Origin: Candidatus Fermentithermobacillaceae bacterium
GTDB taxonomy: Bacteria > Bacillota > Sulfobacillia > Fermentithermobacillales > Fermentithermobacillaceae
DNA length: 37,787 nt
Reading direction: 5' to 3'
Assembly (NCBI GenBank): GCA_012841375.1
Contig: DUUV01000155.1
Coordinates: forward strand, 1 to 37,787
This document shows positions 18,475 through 25,258 of this stretch, piece by piece (position 1 is the first letter of the stretch; every line of letters starts with the position of its first letter). A program made the position numbers and the translations under genes. The notes under the pieces are model-generated. The model saw nothing but the letters and a program-made list of their open reading frames with translations, had not been told where the DNA came from and did not search any database.

Positions 18475-19811
18475 TGGCCGTGTATGCTTTGATCCGGCCT
18501 CGGGTTATCAGGAATGCTTTGGTGAAGAGGCTCCGGGTCTTCCCGTCCGTCGGCGAGTCACTGGTTTCCCCCGGGGCAAAGGTTGATGCCGGCAGCATAC
18601 TCGGGAAGTACGCTTCCCGACAGCGTCTCAGGTTTGTAAGGATGGAGACGTCCGGCGAAAGGATTACCGCCACTGTACTGGTAGCCGAGGGTCAGAAGGT
18701 CAAGCGGGGGGAAGTCCTGGGTTATTACTCTTACCTGTTTGGCCTCGGTTACACTGAATACACGTCACCTTGCGACGGAGAGGTAGTGGCGATCAGCCAA
18801 GCGACGGGACGCGTGTCCATCAAAGAGGAGCCTTCCGCGCTGGCGAGCCATCTTCCTGGAACGGTCGAGCATGTAGACGAAGCCATCGGCGTGTGGGTAC
18901 GTTTCCGTGGGGACATTGTCCCCGGGGCCGCCGGAGCCGGCTTTGCCAGGTCGGGGACTCTCATAAGGAAAGTGGAAAGCCCGGACCAGCCGGTGTCTCC
19001 TCAGAAGATCGGTCCGGAGGATGCGGACCTCGTCCTCCTCGCAGGTTCCACAGTGAGTAAAGAACTCCTGGAGGCGTGCCTAAGGTACCGTGTGGCGGGG
19101 ATCATCGCGGGAAGCGCCGCCTCCAGTGTAATGAAGTGGTACGAAAGCCTTGCTCAAGACCTGGACTGGGACGAGTTCCTGGCAAGGTACTGGGCAAGGG
19201 AACTCAGAAAGAAAGACGCCGTCGTGCCGCGCCCCACCGAGATCGTGCCGGCCTTGGTGCTCACCGAAGGGTACGGAAACATGCCCATGTCGGGTGAAGC
19301 CTTCGAACTCCTGTCGTCTTGCGAGGGCGAACGGGTCTTTGTGGACGGCGCGAGCCTTGTAGGCGCCGCCTTGGGCAGAGGGGATGCCGGACCGTGTGCG
19401 ATCATTCCCTTTGCGGGCGCCGTCGACGGGGAAGTTACGGACGACGGTGTGGGGGGTGGCGCCGGTCGTGCTGCCGGTGCTGCGGCTGGTGCCGGTGCCG
19501 CTCGTGTTGGTGCCACCAGTGCCGGTGCTGCTGTTGGTGATGCTGCCGTTGGTGGTGCCGCCGGTATCGGTGCTGTCGTTGGTGGATTCGGCCATCCGGC
19601 CGGGCGGTCCGCGGCTCTCAGAGAGTTGGCGCCGGGTGTGAGGGTCTGCGTTTGTGGCCTCACTCAGGATCCTGTTGAAGGGACTGTTGAAGGTCTGGCC
19701 CAGGAGGATTCTGCCCTTCCGGTGGGCATCCCGGTGACTTCGGTTCGTGTCGTCACCCTCAGCGGAGAGCACCTGACGGTCCCGGCCTCAAATATCCGGC
19801 TCCTCGAATAG
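18474..19811 (+). CDS. Barrel-sandwich-hybrid (lipoyl-like) / KOW-like protein, first copy
   Basis: I know no characterised relative. The 445-residue protein has hybrid-barrel segments early on, including SPCDGEVVAI at 98-107 and VSPGAKVDAGSILGKY near the N-terminus. These resemble biotinyl/lipoyl or membrane-fusion-adaptor barrels but have no visible modified-lysine motif. A Rossmann-like part (about 175-305) contains TEGYGNMPMS around 264-273. A long Gly/Ala tract (about 323-374) leads into a C-terminal SH3/KOW-like segment. It is a paralogue of the protein at 25259: SPCDG, EG-Y/F-G-x-MPM and the C-terminal segment align. No signal peptide or membrane segment is visible. ATG 18474 overlaps the MutL-like stop (GTGATG) and has GGGGGATGGAG upstream. 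Confidence 0.75.
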   Translation: MAVYALIRPRVIRNALVKRLRVFPSVGESLVSPGAKVDAGSILGKYASRQRLRFVRMETSGERITATVLVAEGQKVKRGEVLGYYSYLFGLGYTEYTSPCDGEVVAISQATGRVSIKEEPSALASHLPGTVEHVDEAIGVWVRFRGDIVPGAAGAGFARSGTLIRKVESPDQPVSPQKIGPEDADLVLLAGSTVSKELLEACLRYRVAGIIAGSAASSVMKWYESLAQDLDWDEFLARYWARELRKKDAVVPRPTEIVPALVLTEGYGNMPMSGEAFELLSSCEGERVFVDGASLVGAALGRGDAGPCAIIPFAGAVDGEVTDDGVGGGAGRAAGAAAGAGAARVGATSAGAAVGDAAVGGAAGIGAVVGGFGHPAGRSAALRELAPGVRVCVCGLTQDPVEGTVEGLAQEDSALPVGIPVTSVRVVTLSGEHLTVPASNIRLLE

Positions 19812-19867
19812 CTCGGTGCTCGAGGCTGGGCCCGCTCAAGCAAGGCAAAGCTTCTTTGGTGTTAGGG

Positions 19868-20022
19868 TGGGGCTACGTCCTCATGCCTGCGCCTCCAATG
19901 GGCATGACGTCCCGGGTCGGCGCTTTCAGTGGGTATGACGCCCCATGTCGGCGCGTTTGATGGGTACCACATCCCGTGCAATCGGCCTTGGTGGGTACTA
20001 CGTCCCCATGCTATTTGGTCGA
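19868..20022. repeat. Five tandem copies of a degenerate 31-bp repeat
   Basis: Units start at 19868, 19899, 19930, 19961 and 19992, each exactly 31 bp. A shared core reads roughly TGGGTAyGACGTCCC followed by a variable part often containing TCGGCGC. There are no unique spacers, so it is not a CRISPR array. It lies in the 488-nt gap 19812-20299, which otherwise holds two short direct repeats, small hairpins and no supported gene. Confidence 0.8.
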
Positions 20023-20078
20023 GTCCCTGCCCTCCTACCCGGGGTTCGGAATTCGACATTCAGCCCAATCGCTTCAGT

Positions 20079-20108
20079 GATCATTAGGTCTCAAAGGGAT
20101 CATTAGGT
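20079..20108. repeat. Two 11-bp direct repeats, operator-like
   Basis: GATCATTAGGT occurs at 20079-20089 and again at 20098-20108, 19 nt apart start to start, about 190 nt before the permease gene. The helical spacing fits a regulator site, but no clear promoter could be recognised beside it. Confidence 0.4.
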
Positions 20109-20299
20109 TCCACAGGAGTCTGCACAAGGGAAGGTTTCCCTACGGTCAATACGGCTATGGCCAGGTCTCGATAAGACCAAATAGAATAATACTGAAAGAC
20201 CAGAAAGGTCAGCCGAGTGAGTGACCTAAGGCGGCCTGCGCCAAGAGCTGAGTCGCGCTACGTAACTCTCGAGAGACGAGAGACGGAGGGGGTGCCTCT

Positions 20300-21913
20300 A
20301 TGGACTTCGTCCGCCTGGCCGTGCGGGACGTAAGGAGGAACGGTTCGCGCACCGCTTTGGCCGTTGCCGCGACTGCCCTGGCCACCGCGATCCTGGTTCT
20401 CTCGAGGTTGGTTCCCCAAGGCTATATGAAATACCAGGCCTTCGCCGAGCGCTCCTTCGCAGGTGCCGATATCGTGGTGTGGAGCGCGCCGGCACATGTC
20501 TACTCAAAGGATGCTTCGCCTCTTGAGTGGAGGCCCTGGTCGGGCGAGGAGTGGCAGTCCTTCGCCGAGTACTTCATCCCCACGCTTCCGTCAGAGGGAT
20601 GCGTCTGTCCCGTAGACTCGCCCCAATGGGGGCCCCTTGAGGTTCAGTCGCTATCATCCCTGATATCTTCCGTGGAGGGCGTTCACAAGGTTTTTCCCTA
20701 CCTGTCTCTTCCGTGTAAGGTGAGAGTGGGGGACGTGTTAGTCGATGCAATCCTCCGCGGGAGGGAGTTCTCAGGACCGGACGAGCAGTTGTCCATGGCG
20801 TGGCAGGTCAAGAGAGGCAGACCCCTTGGGCCCGAAGATGAAGGAGAGTTCAACGCCCTGATCCCCCTGGCAAGCGAACCAAAGATACCTTATGCGCCCG
20901 GCTTTGAGCTGGAACTCAAACTACCGCGTCCGGCGGCCGGGATATCGAATGCGACAGGCACCTCCGGTGTGTCCGGCGCCGGAGGCACCTCTGCTGCGCC
21001 CGGGGCATCTGGGGCACCCGGTGCATCCGGTGCATCATCCATGTTCAGCGCACCAGGTGCTGTCGGTGTGTCTGGTCCGGCAGTGTTCTCTTGGGATGAT
21101 CCTGTGGAAGTGAAGCTCAATCAGGTCGGGGGATACATGGTGGAGTTGGGTACAGTGCCGCTCGATCACGGAGATACCGCCCTGGCACCTTCCGGGCTGT
21201 GGATGAGGCCCGAGATTTTGGTGAGCGAGAAGACATTCCTGGACCTCGTCATGAGAACCGTCCCGTCTTCCGGGGCCCCACCTGCCGGCACCCCCGGCGC
21301 CGCCACAGCCCCTCTTGACAGCGACCCCACCGGAGCTTCCGGCGGCACCCCCATACCTCCGGGGCTGCCCGTTTATCAGATGCTCGTAACCGTGTCTCGC
21401 CACTCAGAGACAAAGGCCGTGGTTGAGAGGCTCCGCCAAGCCGTGGGCCCGGGCTACACCGTGTACGCAATAGTCGAATTGGCAGCCATGAGAAGCGCGG
21501 GAGGGGGGCAACGGCTCATCGCCTCAGACATGTCCGCGCTGCTCAGATGGATGATTATCACAATGGCGGCGGGCATCGTAACGGCCTCGGTCTATGTTCT
21601 TCTGGCCCTCCAGACACGAAAGATCGGCCTACTCCGGGCCATCGGAGCGACATCGAAAGACATAGCCCTGTACGTCCTCTCGGCCGTGGCATACACAACC
21701 CTTACAGGTATAGCCATAGGTTTCATATCCGGAAAACTGGTCGCTCTCACCGTCATATCAGCCACCGATTTCACGGTCCTGGAATGGCTTGCGATGGCAG
21801 GCTATGACGCTCTCCTGTCCCTTTCGGGCATGGCGATACCTCTTGTCCTTGGACTCGCCGTCGCCGTTTGGGCTTCCAGAATCCCTTGCGCGGAGGTGCT
21901 TAGACGTGAGTGA
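20300..21913 (+). CDS. FtsX/MacB-fold ABC permease with large extracytoplasmic domain
   Basis: The 537-residue protein has one N-terminal membrane segment (ALAVAATALATAILVLSRLV, about 14-33), a long extracytoplasmic domain to about 410, and three C-terminal membrane segments holding the FtsX core with RKIGLLRAIGATSKDIALY. This is the topology of MacB and LolC/E permeases, which couple cytoplasmic ATP hydrolysis to movements of the outer domain. The outer domain contains SEGCVCPVDS and two low-complexity Ser/Gly/Ala/Pro insertions (about 213-256 and 321-356), probably flexible loops. ATG 20300 has GGAGGGGGTG upstream. Its end overlaps the next ATPase gene by 8 nt. Confidence 0.9.
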   Translation: MDFVRLAVRDVRRNGSRTALAVAATALATAILVLSRLVPQGYMKYQAFAERSFAGADIVVWSAPAHVYSKDASPLEWRPWSGEEWQSFAEYFIPTLPSEGCVCPVDSPQWGPLEVQSLSSLISSVEGVHKVFPYLSLPCKVRVGDVLVDAILRGREFSGPDEQLSMAWQVKRGRPLGPEDEGEFNALIPLASEPKIPYAPGFELELKLPRPAAGISNATGTSGVSGAGGTSAAPGASGAPGASGASSMFSAPGAVGVSGPAVFSWDDPVEVKLNQVGGYMVELGTVPLDHGDTALAPSGLWMRPEILVSEKTFLDLVMRTVPSSGAPPAGTPGAATAPLDSDPTGASGGTPIPPGLPVYQMLVTVSRHSETKAVVERLRQAVGPGYTVYAIVELAAMRSAGGGQRLIASDMSALLRWMIITMAAGIVTASVYVLLALQTRKIGLLRAIGATSKDIALYVLSAVAYTTLTGIAIGFISGKLVALTVISATDFTVLEWLAMAGYDALLSLSGMAIPLVLGLAVAVWASRIPCAEVLRRE

Positions 21914-22661
21914 GTGGCTTGGACCCATACTGCATTGCCACGAGGTCACAAAACTCTATGCCGTTGGAGACGGGCTGTTTGCCTTGGCCAACGTGGAGTT
22001 CGAGGTGGAAGAGGGGCAGTTCGTCGTCATAACCGGTCCGTCAGGGTCGGGCAAGACGACGCTCCTCAACATCCTGGGCGGCATCGACCGGCCGACTCAC
22101 GGCGAGGTGATCCTCAAGGGGCGCAAGTATTCGCGGATGTCCGAGGACGACCTGGCCCTACTCCGCAGGCGAGACCTGGGAATGGTGTTTCAGTTCTTCA
22201 ACCTTATACCGGAACTCACGGCCGCCGAGAACATAGGTTTCCCCATGAGGCTTCTTGGATGGGACGAAAAGAGGGTGTTGGAAAGGTTGGCGTTTCTCAT
22301 GGACGCCGTGGGGTTAGCCGACAGGGCAAACCACTATCCTCTGGAGCTCTCCGGCGGCGAGCAGCAGCGGGTGGCGATTGCCAGGTCGCTGGCGGTGAAG
22401 CCCTCGGTGGTCTTGGCTGACGAGCCGACCGGCAACCTTGACTCGGCGAAATCCAGGGAAGTCATGGAGCTCATGGCAAAGTTCAATAGGGAGGAACGAC
22501 AGACTTTCGTTGTGGTCACCCATGAGCGTGCGTTTGAGGACTATGCCGACGTCGTAGTCCGGCTCTCAGACGGCAAAGCGGTTGAGAGGAGGGTGATGGG
22601 TGGCGACAGTCGCCATGAAGCAGAGGACAGCCGTACCTCCTGTCCCGTTACACCTTCTTAG
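21906..22661 (+). CDS. MacB/LolD-type ABC transporter ATPase (second copy)
   Basis: The ATPase has about 251 residues with intact Walker A (GPSGSGKTT), Q-loop (VFQFFNLIPELTAAENI), signature (LSGGEQQRVAIARSL), Walker B (VVLADEPTGNLD) and H-loop (VVTHE) motifs. It is clearly paralogous to the ATPase at 15955 and sits between two FtsX-fold permease genes. GTG 21906 is preferred because GGAGGTG lies 7 nt upstream and the protein then starts just before HEVTKLY; a longer reading from 21789 would run through the permease gene. The 3' end overlaps the next permease by 62 nt, with that permease's ribosome site inside this gene. Confidence 0.93.
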   Translation: MSEWLGPILHCHEVTKLYAVGDGLFALANVEFEVEEGQFVVITGPSGSGKTTLLNILGGIDRPTHGEVILKGRKYSRMSEDDLALLRRRDLGMVFQFFNLIPELTAAENIGFPMRLLGWDEKRVLERLAFLMDAVGLADRANHYPLELSGGEQQRVAIARSLAVKPSVVLADEPTGNLDSAKSREVMELMAKFNREERQTFVVVTHERAFEDYADVVVRLSDGKAVERRVMGGDSRHEAEDSRTSCPVTPS

Positions 22662-23415
22662 GACCATTGCCGGGCGGAGAATCAAGGCCTCCAGGGCGGT
22701 GGCCGTTATGGTCTCCCTTTCGACGGCCTTGGCAGTCGCCGCGTCGTTCACGGTTACGGCGATGACAGAGACAATGATCTGGAAGGTAGAGGCAAGGGTA
22801 GTAGGCGGACCTAGCGCCGCTAATGAACGCGATTTAGCCGTCGACATCGGGGAGGCCGGTGACGTCGGTGAGGTCGGTGACGTTGGTGAGGCCGGTGACA
22901 TTGGTGAGGCCGGTGACGTTGGTGAGGCCGGTGAGAAGGGCGGTAGAGCGCTTGGAGCGGCCATGATCCGCCAAGCAGCTCGGGCGGCATTTCTGCCGTG
23001 GCATGTCGTATCGCTGGCCGCGGCTGTGATAGCGCTATCCGGCATATCGTGCGTGCTCTCGGTCGCCTTTGTAGGGAGGAAGAAGAGCCTGGGGGTCCTC
23101 AAGGCTTTGGGTGTCACCACAAGAGACCTGACCAGACTCCTCGCCCTGGAGGCTGTGTACATGGGCGCCTTTGGGCTGCCCGCAGGACTGGCAGGCGGCT
23201 CGGTCGTGACCTCTCTGTACCTTGGGACTCAGGCGATCAGTCTTTGGTGTTTCATATCCTCGACCATCTTCGGCGTCCTATCTCTTGCCTTCGGTGTATA
23301 TCTTCCGGTGTGCCTGGTTAGAAACGCAAGCTGTGCCCAGCTCCTGAACAACAGGCCGGTCTACGCGTTCTCAAACCCATCGTGCGCGCAGTGCGGCCTC
23401 TGCGGCGGATTCTGA
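22600..23415 (+). CDS. Reduced FtsX-fold ABC permease with GEAGDV repeats
   Basis: The 271-residue protein has four predicted membrane segments (about 33-54, 136-158, 182-208, 215-240) and the FtsX core RKKSLGVLKALGVTTRDL at 160-177. In place of the large outer domain of the partner permease it has a loop of about 80 residues, nearly half of it a hexapeptide repeat GEAGDV (84-112). The C-terminus is cytoplasmic by topology and ends in SCAQCGLCGGF, with Cys262, Cys265 and Cys268 in a CxxCxxC arrangement. GTG 22600 has AGGAGGG 6 nt upstream. Next to the full-size permease at 20300 it may form a heterodimer; this is inference. Confidence 0.85.
   Translation: MATVAMKQRTAVPPVPLHLLRTIAGRRIKASRAVAVMVSLSTALAVAASFTVTAMTETMIWKVEARVVGGPSAANERDLAVDIGEAGDVGEVGDVGEAGDIGEAGDVGEAGEKGGRALGAAMIRQAARAAFLPWHVVSLAAAVIALSGISCVLSVAFVGRKKSLGVLKALGVTTRDLTRLLALEAVYMGAFGLPAGLAGGSVVTSLYLGTQAISLWCFISSTIFGVLSLAFGVYLPVCLVRNASCAQLLNNRPVYAFSNPSCAQCGLCGGF
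22849..22935 (+). repeat. In-frame 18-bp minisatellite
   Basis: Nearly five units of GGTGAGGCCGGTGACGTT, at 22849, 22867, 22885, 22903 and a partial one at 22921, differ by only a few bases. They encode (GEAGDV/I)n in the permease loop. The high nucleotide identity points to recent expansion. Confidence 0.9.
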
Positions 23416-23433
23416 TTGTCGGGAGGGAGATAG

Positions 23434-25257
23434 ATGAAAAGGATTTTGGCGGCCGACGTGGGCAGTACCACCACGAAAGCAGCGTTGTTCGTGAAGGATG
23501 CCGGAGGCTGGAGACTGGCCGGAAAGATGGTCGCGCCAACCACTGTGGAGGCTCCCGACCTGGATGTCATGATCGGTCTCCGTAATGCCATAGCCAAACT
23601 CGAGAGGCGGATAGGGGTCAAGCTCCTGGACGGGTCACGGCTCCTCACTCCGGCCGCGGGCGCCGACGGAGCCGATATCATCGTGGCGACTTCCAGCGCC
23701 GGAGGCGGGCTGCAGATGATGGTAACGGGGTTGGTGGGCACCATGACGGCGGAATCAGCCCACCGGGCGGCCCTGGGAGCGGGTGCCGTGGTGTCGGATG
23801 TGGTGTCTCTGGACGACGACCGCACCCTGCTCGAACGGCTTGAGGCGATAAAGGCCGTGAAGCCCGACATGATCCTGCTCACAGGCGGTACCGACGGAGG
23901 AAACATGAGCGACGTCGCGGCCATAGCAGAGTATATCTCGATGGCACGGCCCGAACCCAGGTTTGGTCAGGATTTCCGCATCCCGGTGATCTACGCGGGC
24001 AACGTCCACGCCAGGGACATGGTGGACGAGGTCTTGAGGGAGTCCAACCCCGTCACATACACGGAGAACATCAGGCCGGTCCTGGAAAGCGAAGTCCTCG
24101 GTCCGGCGCGAGAGGAGATCAGCCGGATCTTCTTGGAGCACGTGATGATGAGGGCACCCGGCTACGAGACGCTTGTCGCGTGGGCGGGGGGCGCGGTGAG
24201 GCCTACGCCGATTGCGGTAGGTGAAGCGCTCAAGTACGCGGCGGCGTCTTTCGGTACAAACGTCCTGGCGGCCGACATAGGAGGCGCCACCACAGATGTC
24301 TTCTCAGTCATCGACGGCAGTTTGCACCGAACGGTGTCTGCCAACCTGGGCATGTCCTACAGTATGGCAAACGTCCTCAGCGAGGCCAAACCCGAAGCGA
24401 TCCTCAGATGGCTTCCGTGGGAGGCCGATGAGAACCTGGTCCGCAACTGGCAGTTCAACAAGATGGTGAGGCCGACCACGCTTCCCCAGACGATGGAGGA
24501 TCTCATGCTGGAGCAGGCCATGGCGACCGAAGCCTTACGGTTGTCTCTCGAATATCACAAATCCCTCATCAGGGGCCTCAAGGGAGTCCGCAAGAGACGG
24601 ACCGTCGGGGATGTATTCTTCCAGACCGGCACAGGCGAGACTCTGGTGCGGATGTTGGAGACGGGAGCGATCATCGGCTCAGGAGGAGCTCTTTCCCATG
24701 CGCCGCGCCGCGGCCAGGCGGCCTTCATCATGCTGAACGCCTTCCAGCCCGAAGGTGTGACCGAGCTGTGGGTAGACAACATGTTCCTGCTCCCACACTT
24801 GGGAGTATTGCTGGATACGGCGCAAGACGCAGCCGACGATGCGATCGGAGAGCTTTTCAGCCGTGAGACGCTGGTTCCCGTGGGGACCGCCATCTCGCCG
24901 GTGGGACCCGCTGCGCGCGAGGGGACGGTCATCGCCGACGTGAAGGCAGCGGAAGAGTGTCCCGGCGTGGTTGCGGGTGAGTTGACCGTCATTGGGGTAC
25001 CCGGCGGTGGGTGCGAGGTGGAAGTCCTCCCCAGGAAGGACTACGATGCCGGAAACGGTCCCGGGAAGGCGCTCAGGCACAGGGTCAGGCCGGGAATGCC
25101 GTTTCTCATCCTGGATGGGAGGTCAAGGCCGCTGGAGTTGCCCCGCGACTCCCGCAAGAGAATTGAGAAGGTCAGGAAGTGGCACAAGGCTTTGTCAGCG
25201 TACCCGGAAAGCCAAGACGCGCCCCCGGTCGCGGTTCTGGCCAAGGAGGTGAGCTGA
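23434..25257 (+). CDS. Glutamate mutase L (MutL/GlmL)-family ASKHA ATPase, canonical copy
   Basis: The 607-residue protein carries the full family motif set: phosphate loop 1 ADVGSTTTK (7-15), the ATSSAGGGLQM signature (85-95), ILLTGGTDGGN, PVIYAGNVHARD, phosphate loop 2 ADIGGATTDVFS (280-291), and GDVFFQTGTGETLVRMLE in the C-terminal part. GlmL proteins in clostridia are encoded between glutamate mutase subunits and are thought to reactivate or assemble the B12 enzyme. No mutase gene is present here; instead the gene follows an ABC permease and precedes a barrel-sandwich protein by one base. It is the paralogue of the gene at 16753 and, unlike it, keeps both nucleotide loops. ATG 23434 follows GGGAGGGAGAT. 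Confidence 0.9.
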   Translation: MKRILAADVGSTTTKAALFVKDAGGWRLAGKMVAPTTVEAPDLDVMIGLRNAIAKLERRIGVKLLDGSRLLTPAAGADGADIIVATSSAGGGLQMMVTGLVGTMTAESAHRAALGAGAVVSDVVSLDDDRTLLERLEAIKAVKPDMILLTGGTDGGNMSDVAAIAEYISMARPEPRFGQDFRIPVIYAGNVHARDMVDEVLRESNPVTYTENIRPVLESEVLGPAREEISRIFLEHVMMRAPGYETLVAWAGGAVRPTPIAVGEALKYAAASFGTNVLAADIGGATTDVFSVIDGSLHRTVSANLGMSYSMANVLSEAKPEAILRWLPWEADENLVRNWQFNKMVRPTTLPQTMEDLMLEQAMATEALRLSLEYHKSLIRGLKGVRKRRTVGDVFFQTGTGETLVRMLETGAIIGSGGALSHAPRRGQAAFIMLNAFQPEGVTELWVDNMFLLPHLGVLLDTAQDAADDAIGELFSRETLVPVGTAISPVGPAAREGTVIADVKAAEECPGVVAGELTVIGVPGGGCEVEVLPRKDYDAGNGPGKALRHRVRPGMPFLILDGRSRPLELPRDSRKRIEKVRKWHKALSAYPESQDAPPVAVLAKEVS

Positions 25258-25258
25258 G

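Noticed and set aside
19319-19641. Cys/Arg-rich and Val/Pro-rich frames over the Gly/Ala tract of the barrel protein gene
   Set aside because: These arise from the repetitive GGTGCTGCC-like codons read in other frames, and the main frame is supported by homology to its paralogue.
19868-20022. CRISPR array
   Set aside because: The 31-bp units are contiguous with no unique spacers, diverge strongly, and no cas gene is nearby.
21789-21905. N-terminal extension of the second ATPase
   Set aside because: The extra codons lie inside the permease gene, encode nothing like an ABC domain, and GTG 21906 has a strong ribosome site.
16753-25257. Functional link of the MutL-like genes to DNA mismatch repair MutL
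   Set aside because: The name is shared only; these proteins have the ASKHA fold motifs of glutamate mutase L, not the GHKL ATPase motifs of mismatch-repair MutL.
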